This document shows positions 1 through 7,521 of a DNA stretch of 18,974 nt, one piece after another. Position 1 is the stretch's first letter; every line of letters begins with the position of its first letter. Location of the stretch: positions 1-18,974 of the forward strand of contig CANHXF010000008.1 of the NCBI GenBank assembly GCA_947464515.1, written 5' to 3'. The notes under the pieces are model-generated. The model worked only from the letters and a program-made list of their open reading frames with translations, made no database searches and was not told where the DNA came from. Source of the stretch: Flavobacteriales bacterium (GTDB lineage Bacteria; Bacteroidota; Bacteroidia; NS11-12g; UBA955). The position numbers were made by a program, and so were the translations under genes.

Positions 1-1482
1 GGGGGATACGACGATTCTGTAGGGGTTGTTGGGGGTTGTGATATTTTTATTGCCGACGGTGAGTTTGCAGAGTGCTTGTCCTTTGTAGTTACTGGTGGTT
101 GTTCCGGCGGGGGTGATGAATTTGAAGGTGTAATCACCGTTGGCGGTCCAGCTATAATCTACGGTATCTTTTTCTGCGCCGAGGGTGTAGGTGAGTTTGA
201 AACCCATGCCATTGGCGTAGGGGTGATTGTGAGTGATGGTAGCTCCTTTCAACGGGGTTAGAGCAGGCCGCACGCCTTTGGCGGCGGCCTGCGGGATGAT
301 TTGTAGGGTTGCATCCTCGGTGACCTCACCTACCATGTTGCCGATCATATAAGGCGCTGCACTGCTGCTATGGTAATGATAAACGCCATCACTTCCGTAA
401 TGACCATGATTGGCATCGAGTGTTTTCATCGCGGTTCCATCGGGTTCTTTGCTGCCATAAATTGCAAAACCGTCCAATGCAAAAGCGACAGGTGATGTTA
501 ATGGCACCTTGCTATAAAGTACATTGGGCGCTATGTGATAATGGTAATCATCGGCCCTACCGCTGTGACCACCGTATTGATCGAGCTGGCCATCCAAAAA
601 TGCATCAACGCCGGTATTTGTGTAGGGATTGAAAATTGCAATTCCATTCACTGCCACAGCAATGGCACCACGTAGGAAGTGGTTTTGATTGACGGGTACG
701 GGGGTTGCGGCGACAACAGGGTTCAACGGAATCGACCAAGCATTGCTGCCCACATAGCACTGAGGAATGGGTACTTGCTGCTGCCAACCGGTGATTCCGA
801 GCATCGTTTCATGATCGGGGAGTCCTAGTGATTCAACATAGTAATATTTGCTGTCATTTCGGGTGCTTACGGCAGGTTTGTAATACGAAAACGCAGAGTC
901 CATGAAACTCACCCTTGTGCTGCCCATCCATCGTTTTGCTTTGCTCACTGTGAAGCTCGTGAGTGTAATCAGTATTGTTGAAATAAGGATTGGAAACGCA
1001 AATTTTAGGGGTTTTAGGGCGGTAATTTTCTTTAAGGCAAACGCCAAACATAGTAGGATGCCAATCAAGATGAGGTGGTTTTTATTTGTTGTTTTTTCCT
1101 GCGTTTCATTAGAAGTTAAGCGAGTGGAAATTGTCTTTTCCCTATTTTTATTGGCAAGTTTAATCTCGCTTAAACTATTGTTTTCTAATCGATTGCTTGA
1201 AATATTCTGCATCGCATTGATTTTCTTGATCCAATTAAGCTTGTCTTCAACCCATTGTTTGTCGTACGTGCTGAGTTGCGATAATTGGATCGTTTTTATC
1301 CCTTGTTCAGTTTCAATCAGCACATTTTCGCCTTTGGTTAAATAGAAGCTTCCAGAAAAGGAATTGCCATTTTTCAGGGTCCATTGGTGTGGGGCCGTGA
1401 TTTCATAGTGCGCATCATGTCCACAAAGGGATTGGGCTAACAATATGGTGAAAGAGAGCAGAAGGGTTTTAAGCATTTTCAT
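1..1482 (-). CDS. YHYH-domain membrane-anchored protein, 3' end beyond the window
   Basis: The minus strand is open without a stop from the ATG at 1482 to the left edge, 494 codons, so the C-terminus is missing. Residues 1-20 look like a signal peptide or first hydrophobic segment. Residues about 27-82 (APHQWTLKNG... TIQLSQLSTYDKQWVED) resemble an SHD1 domain. A charged Asn/Lys-rich linker follows, then two hydrophobic segments at about 136-151 and 161-178 that could form a membrane hairpin. From about 194 comes a YHYH domain (Pfam YHYH type), with the signature at 313-316 (DDYHYHIAPN) and again at 368-371 (GVYHYHSSS), and the conserved FALDGFAIYG between them. The function of YHYH proteins is poorly known. 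ATG 1482 is chosen because it lies 13 bases after the stop of the upstream gene; a second ATG two codons later (1476) is equally possible. It is probably the last or a late gene of the phosphoesterase operon. Confidence 0.85.
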   Translation of the reverse strand, partial: MKMLKTLLLSFTILLAQSLCGHDAHYEITAPHQWTLKNGNSFSGSFYLTKGENVLIETEQGIKTIQLSQLSTYDKQWVEDKLNWIKKINAMQNISSNRLENNSLSEIKLANKNREKTISTRLTSNETQEKTTNKNHLILIGILLCLAFALKKITALKPLKFAFPILISTILITLTSFTVSKAKRWMGSTRVSFMDSAFSYYKPAVSTRNDSKYYYVESLGLPDHETMLGITGWQQQVPIPQCYVGSNAWSIPLNPVVAATPVPVNQNHFLRGAIAVAVNGIAIFNPYTNTGVDAFLDGQLDQYGGHSGRADDYHYHIAPNVLYSKVPLTSPVAFALDGFAIYGSKEPDGTAMKTLDANHGHYGSDGVYHYHSSSAAPYMIGNMVGEVTEDATLQIIPQAAAKGVRPALTPLKGATITHNHPYANGMGFKLTYTLGAEKDTVDYSWTANGDYTFKFITPAGTTTSNYKGQALCKLTVGNKNITTPNNPYRIVVSP

Positions 1483-1495
1483 AGCGATGTAAAAG

Positions 1496-3229
1496 TTAGT
1501 GGGTTCTATTTAGTATGATGATTCCGCATTTTTCGCCATGTTGTTGGCCTTGCAGACAATAATTATAGCTTCCATTGGGTAAAGAATTTCCATATTGATC
1601 GTTTCCGTCCCATACAATGGTAAAGTTACCGGGTTCAAGAATGTTTTGATTCATAATTCTTCGCACCAATTGACCGTTGGAATTGTAAATATTTAGGTTG
1701 ATGGGCTCTTTAATTCCCACGGTAAAGGTAAACATAGTTTCGCCGGGTGAGGGGTTCGGATGAACCCATTCTTGGGTGTAGTTGCTATTCCAAATGATGG
1801 GAGATCCCGTAAATAACGAATCGTAGCAGTTTTTTGCGCCAATGAAATAGGTTGCAGAAACGTCCTTGTTCTTGCGATTGGCGGTTTCAGCGCTTACTTT
1901 ATAGACCCTTACGTACTCTACTTTGACACCTGTTGGAGACACATTAACTCTTAAGTGGCCGGAGTTGGGTAGGATTTGGCCTTCGAAATAGCCATAATCA
2001 TCAGCATAATTGACGGTTGAATAATTCGGATGACTAGGTTGTGGTGTCTCTTGATACACCATGCATTCTTTTTGTTGTTTGCCGAAAAAGTGATCGTGGC
2101 CGTGAAAGAAAATGTTGACTCTGTGTTCGGTGAGTAGGTCTTTGATGGGTTTGTACCAGCCTGGACGTTCTGTTTCGAAGCCTCGCTTCCCATCTAGATT
2201 GTCGCCGCCCCATTCATATTTGTTTGCAATTTCAACACCGCCGCGTCCGTCTTTGTCTCCCCCAACCAAATGATGGATAAAAACAAATTTGTAGGTCGAT
2301 TTACTACTTTCTAGGGTGTTTTTTAGCCAATCATATTGAGTTTTGCCTAGGGTCCATCGCCAGCCGTTCAAACTATCGGGTTTTTGCATGGTGTTCCAAT
2401 AGGGGTCCAAAACGATGAATTGCGCATCGCCCCATGTCCATGCGAAATAGCTATTTCTTTGGCCTACAAATGGATAAGAGGTCTGGTCTCCCGCGTAAAA
2501 CGCATTGGGTTCTGGGTTGGGGAAGTATTTTTTACGGTCCACGGTGCCCCAAACAGGTACGCAATTGGATTTGCCTGTATTGGCCCAACCGCTTTCGCCT
2601 TCATGGTTTCCGATGGCGATGTAAAGGGGTACGGAATGACAAATAAGTTCGTAGTAAGATCGCATCAAATGGCTTCGGTAGGTGACAGTATCGCGAGGAA
2701 TTTGTCGGGTGGTGGCACTTTTAAGTTTGTCCGACATAAGGATATCGCCTAAGTCGATCATGAAATCGGGTTTGTCTTCGAGTTGGTTTAGCAGGCATCG
2801 GCGGTAGACTGCGCTATCGCTTTGTTCGTCCATATGCGGATCGGCTTGAACCGTGAATGTAAACGATTGGCCTGCAGGTCGCGCGGTATGAAATGAATAT
2901 TCAGGGCGACTGATTTCGGTGGTACTGCCTAAGGAGCGGTAAACCAATCGATAAAAATATTGTGTATTGGGCTGGAGATTCCCAATGACCATCTCGGTTG
3001 GGTTGTCTTTTCTCATGCCTTGCCATTTGGTTTGGGCCGAGTAATTCCCTGTTGTAGTTCCAAATTTGATATAGGCCTCGCAGGTGTCGGTAAATGCAAT
3101 TTGCAGTGTGATTTCTTTGTCGGTTGGACGACTTAGCATTTCCGTGTGTCGCAATGTTTGGGCATTGGCCATGTGAAAATTCAATCCTAAAATTCCAAAT
3201 ATTACGAGGTATAAAGAGCGGTATTGCAT
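1496..3229 (-). CDS. secreted purple-acid-phosphatase-like metallophosphoesterase with FlgD-like C-terminal domain
   Basis: 577 residues. Signal peptide 1-23 (cut after MANA). An N-terminal fibronectin-III-like domain typical of purple acid phosphatases spans about 28-117. The calcineurin-type metallophosphoesterase domain runs from about 122 to 440, with the metal-ligand motifs in order: DPH 130-132, LGDI 160-163, GNHE 207-210, HH 319-320 and GHDH 377-380. All metal ligands expected for a dinuclear centre appear present, so an active phosphomonoesterase or phosphodiesterase is likely; the substrate is unknown. The C-terminus (about 488-577, HPNPSPGE... IVWDGNDQYGNSLPNGSY) resembles a FlgD Ig-like or T9SS-sorting domain, suggesting export across the outer membrane. 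It is a tandem paralogue of the upstream gene, separated from it by 4 bases, so the two are surely co-transcribed. Confidence 0.93.
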   Translation of the reverse strand: MQYRSLYLVIFGILGLNFHMANAQTLRHTEMLSRPTDKEITLQIAFTDTCEAYIKFGTTTGNYSAQTKWQGMRKDNPTEMVIGNLQPNTQYFYRLVYRSLGSTTEISRPEYSFHTARPAGQSFTFTVQADPHMDEQSDSAVYRRCLLNQLEDKPDFMIDLGDILMSDKLKSATTRQIPRDTVTYRSHLMRSYYELICHSVPLYIAIGNHEGESGWANTGKSNCVPVWGTVDRKKYFPNPEPNAFYAGDQTSYPFVGQRNSYFAWTWGDAQFIVLDPYWNTMQKPDSLNGWRWTLGKTQYDWLKNTLESSKSTYKFVFIHHLVGGDKDGRGGVEIANKYEWGGDNLDGKRGFETERPGWYKPIKDLLTEHRVNIFFHGHDHFFGKQQKECMVYQETPQPSHPNYSTVNYADDYGYFEGQILPNSGHLRVNVSPTGVKVEYVRVYKVSAETANRKNKDVSATYFIGAKNCYDSLFTGSPIIWNSNYTQEWVHPNPSPGETMFTFTVGIKEPINLNIYNSNGQLVRRIMNQNILEPGNFTIVWDGNDQYGNSLPNGSYNYCLQGQQHGEKCGIIILNRTH

Positions 3230-3233
3230 GATC

Positions 3234-4961
3234 TTATTTTTGAACGATGATTTTTTGTGTGGCGGAGTAATTCACGCCTTTTGCGGTGACGTAGTACAAT
3301 CCATTTTTGAGTTGACTGATATCAATTTCGTTGACTTGACTTTGGATTTGCAATTCTCCTAGCGCGTTGAAAATGTTGATGTTAAGTTGGTCGACGGCTT
3401 GGGGTAGTTTTATGATGAGTTTGTCTTTGGCGGGGTTGGGGTAAACCGACATTGTAGTTTCCGAGATTGATGTTGTGCTTGAAGTTCCACAGTTTCCGAT
3501 GGTGTAGGAGAATCCAATTTCTCCGTTGTGGTGTTTGCCATCGAGGGTGTCTTTGGGTAAATAAGCTTTAATATATTCAACGGTCACGCAGGATGGTTTG
3601 ACTCTGACTCTGATATGACCAGTTCCATCGAGTGTGTCTGATGTATAGGCATCGGCATTGGCTAGTTTGCCAATCATATAGGTGGAGTCGGAGGGCATGG
3701 GCACTTCTTGGTAATGTATGCCATCGAGAATTTCATGCGCAAATAGGTGGTCGTGTCCTTGAAAAAATACGTTCACTCCATTGTCGACGAAGAGTTTGTG
3801 AATGGGTTTTGCCCAGCCTGGACGTTTATTGGGGAAGTTGTAGTTGGTGCCCCCTTTGCCATCGTAGCCACCCCATTCGTAAAGTTTGGCTTGGACTGCG
3901 GCGCCGCGACCTTGGCCAGAGACGTGGTGGGCAAACACGAATTTATATTTGGCAGTGCTTGATTCGAGGGTGTTTTTTAGCCAAGTATATTGTGGCAAAC
4001 CGAGTGTCCAGCTCCAAGAACCGGGTTTGGCGGAGGAATCGCACTGATCTCGATAAACATCCATCACAACGAACAGGGCATCGCCCCATTTCCAAGCATA
4101 GTAATTTTCTGGATTCTCAACTCCGTAGGGTTCTTTATCACCATTGCCACTATAAAATCCATTGGGGTAGGGGTTGGGGTAATAGTATTTTCTCCAAAGC
4201 GTTGCGTTGAGGGCTAGGTTGTTGCCTGGATTTTTAAGGAGGTAATAATCCATTTCGCCTTCGTGGTTGCCCAGACAGACATAGAAGGGTATGGAGTGAG
4301 TAATTGCACCGAGGAAGGGTCTGTAATCTTTGTGCAAGGCATCCAGTTCTGCCGAGGTGATGGTGAAAGGATTGTGATCGTCTCCAAAAATATCGCCGAG
4401 GCTTAGCATGAAATCGGGATTGTCTTTGGCTTGATTTGCAAGGGTGATTTTGTACATGTTGGCGACTCCTTTTTTATCGTATAAATGTTCATCTGCTTCA
4501 ATCGTGAAGGTGAATTCCTCGCCGGTAGGTCGTTGAGTGTGGAAGTGGTGTTCTGGTTCTTTTGAGAAACTTGTGGCACCGGGTAACTTGTAATTGACGC
4601 GGTAATAATATTGGGTGTTGGGATATAAAGTGTGTAGATCTACTTCGTCGGGTTTTATCGATTTGTGGCTGATGGTGGGGGTTGATTTTGCATAGATTCC
4701 GGGGGTGGTTCCATATTCGATGAAATAGTCGACGTCTTTAGAAAACTGAATGCTTATGGTAATCGAAGTGTCGGTGGGTCTGCCCAATACGATGGTGTTT
4801 GTTTGGGCGGAAATGTGAATGGGTTTTAGGCTGATAAACAACAATAGAGTGGCGAATATTGTGCGCTTGGGGATGAGATTCCTGTGCTTTGTATTGTTGA
4901 ATTGAGTCGTCATAAAATTATTTTCTGTTGTTTGCTGAAGCTTTTGATTTCTGATTTTCAT
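3234..4961 (-). CDS. secreted purple-acid-phosphatase-like metallophosphoesterase with T9SS type A sorting domain
   Basis: 575 residues from this start. The hydrophobic signal core is at about 35-50 (FATLLLFISLKPIHISAQ), so the ATG at 4913 (residue 17), preceded by an A/T-rich leader, is a good alternative start. A fibronectin-III-like N-terminal domain (about 57-143) precedes the metallophosphoesterase domain (about 150-465), with DEH 157-159, LGDI 188-191, GNHE 231-234, HH 345-346 and GHDH 402-405. The last 70 residues (from VYPNPAKDKL, about 506) are a T9SS type A sorting domain ending in IIVQK, so the protein is exported and probably cell-surface attached or released. It is the first gene of the operon that continues leftwards. 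It shares long stretches with the next gene (for example RPTD near the N-terminus and WLKNTLESS before the HH motif), showing a tandem duplication. Substrate is not evident. Confidence 0.92.
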   Translation of the reverse strand: MKIRNQKLQQTTENNFMTTQFNNTKHRNLIPKRTIFATLLLFISLKPIHISAQTNTIVLGRPTDTSITISIQFSKDVDYFIEYGTTPGIYAKSTPTISHKSIKPDEVDLHTLYPNTQYYYRVNYKLPGATSFSKEPEHHFHTQRPTGEEFTFTIEADEHLYDKKGVANMYKITLANQAKDNPDFMLSLGDIFGDDHNPFTITSAELDALHKDYRPFLGAITHSIPFYVCLGNHEGEMDYYLLKNPGNNLALNATLWRKYYYPNPYPNGFYSGNGDKEPYGVENPENYYAWKWGDALFVVMDVYRDQCDSSAKPGSWSWTLGLPQYTWLKNTLESSTAKYKFVFAHHVSGQGRGAAVQAKLYEWGGYDGKGGTNYNFPNKRPGWAKPIHKLFVDNGVNVFFQGHDHLFAHEILDGIHYQEVPMPSDSTYMIGKLANADAYTSDTLDGTGHIRVRVKPSCVTVEYIKAYLPKDTLDGKHHNGEIGFSYTIGNCGTSSTTSISETTMSVYPNPAKDKLIIKLPQAVDQLNINIFNALGELQIQSQVNEIDISQLKNGLYYVTAKGVNYSATQKIIVQK

Positions 4962-4995
4962 TAGGATGATGTCACGATTGGATTCTGATTATAGA

Positions 4996-5014
4996 CCTTT
5001 CATTTTGTGAAAGG
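4996..5014. repeat. small inverted repeat in the leader of the phosphoesterase operon
   Basis: CCTTTCA-TTTTG-TGAAAGG, perfect 7-base arms around a 5-base loop, 35 bases upstream of the ATG at 4961. It could be a leader hairpin or a protein-binding site for the phosphoesterase operon. No function can be assigned from sequence alone. Confidence 0.4.
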
Positions 5015-5187
5015 GTTTAATCACTACCGGAAAAAAATTCGAGTTATTTTTATGACATTACAATGACAAACCCCTTGTTGTAATTTCCTGTTTGCGGTCG
5101 TGCTGATTTTGTTGAGACTTTGGGGGGCTTTTTGTATAAAAATGAGGTAATAAAAATTAAACAAGCGAAAAAATGCTTTACAAATCT

Positions 5188-5206
5188 TATTGTTTAATTT
5201 ACAATA
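5188..5206. promoter_or_regulatory. candidate operator, TATTGT-N7-ACAATA
   Basis: The 19-base palindrome TATTGTTTAATTTACAATA (the arms extend by one more pair, TTATTGT/ACAATAA, over 5187-5207). It is 16/19 identical to the palindrome in the promoter of the Nudix-regulator operon at 17465-17483, and both 6-base arms are exactly the same. It lies 43 bases upstream of the ATG of the three-repeat carbohydrate-binding gene and overlaps the likely -33 region of its promoter. The inference is a binding site for the NrtR/AraR-like regulator encoded at 16743-17435. It is about 226 bases from the divergent phosphoesterase gene, so control of that gene is less likely. Confidence 0.6.
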
Positions 5207-5228
5207 ATTAAATTTTCAATTAAGTTTG
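5198..5228 (+). promoter_or_regulatory. predicted Bacteroidota-type promoter of the three-repeat gene
   Basis: A -7 element TAAGTTTG (5221-5228) matches the Bacteroidota consensus TAnnTTTG exactly. A weak -33 element TTTA (5198-5201) lies 19 bases before it and falls inside the candidate operator. This predicts a start of transcription near 5235 and a very short leader before the ATG at 5250. It also argues against the TTG at 5226 as a translation start, since that codon sits in the -7 element. Confidence 0.5.
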
Positions 5229-5249
5229 TTAGAAACTAAATATACTCAA

Positions 5250-6581
5250 ATGAAAAAATTGTACTCATTCTTATCGATTGGCTTGTTGTCGCTTAGCGCA
5301 ATCGGTCAATCTACACAAGATGTCACCTTTAAAGTAGACATGAACAATTACACGGGAAATGCGTTTACTGGTGTGTTTGTAAATGGAACTTTCAACGGAT
5401 GGTGTGGATCATGTAATGCTTTAACTGATGCCGATAAAGACGGTGTTTGGGAAGGAACTGTAAACATCAAAGCGGATTCTATCGAATACAAATTCACTTT
5501 GGATGGATGGACAGGTCAGGAAGCGTTAACGGCCGGAACTACTTGTACTAAGACGACTTCTGGTTTCACGAACCGTTTTATGTATTTGTCTGGAAAAAAT
5601 GTAACTGTTGCTACTGTTTGTTGGAATAGCTGCGGTGCTTGTACTAAGGTAACTAGCAAGTCTGTGACTTTCAATTGCAATATGAAGCAATACACCAAGA
5701 CTTTCACTGATGTGTTTGTAGCGGGTACTTTCAATAACTGGTCTGGCGATGCAAACAAAATGACGGATCCTGATGGTGATAAAATCTACAGTACTACTTT
5801 GACTTTGACTGATGACTCTATCGAATACAAGTTCGAGGTTGACAATTGGAAAGACGATGAGAAAATGACTGCTGGAACTCCTTGTGTTAAGACTACAGGT
5901 GGTTACACAAATCGTTTTGTGAAATTGACTGGCAACAAGACGTTGGACAATGTTTGTTGGGCTAGCTGTGATGCTTGCACCAATGATGTGACTTTCAAAG
6001 TTGATATGAAGAACTACAAAGGAGCTGCATTTACCAGTGTATATGTAAATGGTAACTTCAACGGATGGTGTGGATCTTGCAATGTGATGACGGATGCTGA
6101 CAAAGATGGTATCTGGGAAGCAAAATTGCCTATCGCGGTGGATTCTATCGAATACAAATTCACTTTGGATGGATGGACAGGTCAAGAAACATTGACTGCT
6201 GGATCTAAGTGTACTAAAACCACTTCAGGTTTCACCAACCGCTTCTTGAAATTCACTACTCCAACTGTATTGACAGCGGTTTGTTATGAGTCTTGTGATG
6301 CTTGTGCTACTACTGGCTTGAACAACGTGAATATCGCGTCATTGAATTTATATCCTAACCCAACCCAAGGCTTTATTAACTTGAGCATGGGCTTGACACA
6401 GAAAGAAACTGTGAGCGTTGTAGTTTATAATGTTCAAGGTGTTAAATTATACAGCAAAACTTTGACTGGTGCTGCTGTGAACGAAACCATTGATATGACA
6501 GCTAATTCTGCTGGTGTTTACATGGTAAGTGTTACAACTTCTAAGGGTACGATCCGTAAGGAGTTTGTGTTGAATAAATAA
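5250..6581 (+). CDS. secreted protein with three Cys-rich carbohydrate-binding-like repeats and T9SS type A sorting domain
   Basis: 443 residues. Signal peptide 1-20 (MKKLYSFLSIGLLSLSAIGQ). Three repeats of about 105 residues follow at about 24-131, 138-243 and 246-352. Each has the pattern VTFxVDMxxY, VFVNGTFNGW, SIEYKF, CxKTT and VCWxSCxAC. The beta-rich NGTFNGW ... DGxWE ... EYKF pattern resembles the starch/glycogen-binding fold (CBM20, CBM48 and AMPK-beta relatives) often appended to Bacteroidota glycan-degrading proteins. No catalytic domain is present, so it is probably a secreted or surface glycan binder. Repeats 1 and 3 keep WCGSC; repeat 2 has lost it. The C-terminus (about 363-443, LYPNPTQG ... 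GTIRKEFVLNK) is a T9SS type A sorting domain. An in-frame TTG at 5226 would add eight residues but lies in the promoter, and ATG 5250 gives a normal signal peptide. It faces the glucan operon and shares an operator with it. The binding specificity is an inference. Confidence 0.88.
   Translation: MKKLYSFLSIGLLSLSAIGQSTQDVTFKVDMNNYTGNAFTGVFVNGTFNGWCGSCNALTDADKDGVWEGTVNIKADSIEYKFTLDGWTGQEALTAGTTCTKTTSGFTNRFMYLSGKNVTVATVCWNSCGACTKVTSKSVTFNCNMKQYTKTFTDVFVAGTFNNWSGDANKMTDPDGDKIYSTTLTLTDDSIEYKFEVDNWKDDEKMTAGTPCVKTTGGYTNRFVKLTGNKTLDNVCWASCDACTNDVTFKVDMKNYKGAAFTSVYVNGNFNGWCGSCNVMTDADKDGIWEAKLPIAVDSIEYKFTLDGWTGQETLTAGSKCTKTTSGFTNRFLKFTTPTVLTAVCYESCDACATTGLNNVNIASLNLYPNPTQGFINLSMGLTQKETVSVVVYNVQGVKLYSKTLTGAAVNETIDMTANSAGVYMVSVTTSKGTIRKEFVLNK
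5474..5518 (+). repeat. 45-base exact direct repeat, copy in domain 1
   Basis: Identical base for base to 6140-6184, exactly 666 bases (222 codons) downstream. It encodes the SIEYKFTLDGWTGQ segment of repeat domain 1. The corresponding part of domain 2 is diverged, so the identity reflects recent duplication or gene conversion between domains 1 and 3. Confidence 0.85.
6140..6184 (+). repeat. 45-base exact direct repeat, copy in domain 3
   Basis: Second copy of the segment at 5474-5518, in repeat domain 3 of the carbohydrate-binding-like protein. The identical bases include synonymous positions, pointing to recent sequence homogenisation rather than protein-level constraint alone. Confidence 0.85.
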
Positions 6582-6599
6582 TCATTCATTTATATTTCC

Positions 6600-6637
6600 A
6601 AAAGAAAGGGGGCCATTTGGCCCCCTTTCTTTTTTTA
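6600..6637. terminator. strong hairpin terminator between convergent genes
   Basis: A perfect 15-base stem, AAAAGAAAGGGGGCC (6600-6614) with GGCCCCCTTTCTTTT (6619-6633), around an ATTT loop. It is followed on the plus strand by an uninterrupted T run. It lies 18 bases after the stop of the three-repeat gene and just past the stop of the GH16 gene on the other strand. On the minus strand the stem also ends in TTTT, so it probably terminates both transcripts. Confidence 0.9.
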
Positions 6638-6639
6638 CT

Positions 6640-7515
6640 TTACTGTGGAATAAATTCAAATGATTTTAATATCACCTCCACCGGCTTATTGTCGCTCGGT
6701 GGCAAACCATTAAGCAACCAAAGGTTAATCCTCGCATTGGTTGTCGCTCCGGGTTTTGGAATCACAATCGGTTTTGAGGAAATACCCCCTTCAATCTTTA
6801 CGCGTGATTGATTTGATTTATCGAATCGCCAAGAGGCAATTTGCTCCGTTCCAGGATATTGATCGCCCGCATAACTAGCCCAGGTAATTTCGTCAGGTGT
6901 CCATTTGAAAGCATGTGTCGATGTTTTTTTGAGCTTACTCACCTGCATCAAGGGCTTGTAAGTCCTTTCGGCATAGGGCGTAGAATTCTCAAAGGAAACG
7001 GGCTGCACCGAAGTGGTGAGCATTAGTGTGTCCGATGCTTTAAACCACTTCGCAAACTCAATATCCACTTCGCTATTGCCCTGTTCAATAAAGGTATTAT
7101 TGTCCCAAGTGAATAATCCAAGAACTACGCGATCATTAAAATTAGAAATGTCGCTATCTACGGTGAAAATGTAAGTTCCATAACCCGTATTGGCGGTATT
7201 AATAATTTCGCTCGTTTGCCATTTGCCATTGATGTATGCAATTTGCATGTGTAATCTGCCTTGTTTATCCACCCAAACGCAGCTATCGCCATTGAAGTAG
7301 CATGGGCCGGGTCCAACGGGGGTAGTACTTGATTTGATTTTCCAGCCATAACCCGAAAAGACTAGGTCGCCTGAATCCTTGATCACATGTTTTCCTGTTG
7401 GTGGATCGGATTGCTCACAAGAGGCTCCAACTGCCGCCAAGGCAATTAATCCTGCGATGCCGGCATTCAGTAGCCAATTTTTTCTTGCGGGGCGTGGGAT
7501 AATGCTGTCTTTCAT
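6640..7515 (-). CDS. GH16 family beta-glucanase, probable lipoprotein
   Basis: 291 residues. The N-terminus has a basic region (RPARKN), a hydrophobic stretch 15-32 and Cys33, so a lipoprotein signal is likely, although the residue at -3 is Gly and the lipobox is imperfect. The catalytic motif of GH16 is seen as EVDIEF, E149-x-D151-x-E153, nucleophile to acid/base. This is the ExDxE spacing of lichenase and xyloglucanase relatives rather than the ExDxxE of laminarinases. Other fold landmarks are the segments TSEIINTANTGYGTYIFTVD (102-120) and ARINLWLLNG (261-270). It probably cuts internal beta-glucan linkages at the cell surface or in the periplasm, feeding the GH3 enzyme encoded six bases upstream. 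It is the last gene of the operon. Family assignment is fairly sure; substrate is not. Confidence 0.85.
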   Translation of the reverse strand: MKDSIIPRPARKNWLLNAGIAGLIALAAVGASCEQSDPPTGKHVIKDSGDLVFSGYGWKIKSSTTPVGPGPCYFNGDSCVWVDKQGRLHMQIAYINGKWQTSEIINTANTGYGTYIFTVDSDISNFNDRVVLGLFTWDNNTFIEQGNSEVDIEFAKWFKASDTLMLTTSVQPVSFENSTPYAERTYKPLMQVSKLKKTSTHAFKWTPDEITWASYAGDQYPGTEQIASWRFDKSNQSRVKIEGGISSKPIVIPKPGATTNARINLWLLNGLPPSDNKPVEVILKSFEFIPQ

Positions 7516-7521
7516 TTTGAT

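Noticed and set aside
902..1345. 147-codon plus-strand open frame beginning MKLTLVLPIHRF
   Set aside because: It lies opposite the uninterrupted YHYH-domain gene on the minus strand, shows no family resemblance, and has hydrophobic content explained by the antisense of that gene's coding bias.
3632..4210. 192-codon plus-strand open frame
   Set aside because: Antisense shadow of the metallophosphoesterase gene; composition rich in Arg, Trp and Cys is typical of a reversed coding frame.
5052..5068. Direct repeat ATGACA with an 11-base period upstream of the phosphoesterase operon
   Set aside because: Too short to separate from chance in an AT-rich leader; no second copy elsewhere in the window.
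5226..5249. TTG at 5226 as start of the three-repeat protein
   Set aside because: It falls in the -7 promoter element TAAGTTTG and would put eight polar residues before an otherwise normal signal peptide; ATG 5250 is better.
5526..6185. 219-codon minus-strand open frame opposite the three-repeat gene
   Set aside because: Shadow frame; its repeated pattern simply mirrors the repeats of the plus-strand gene.
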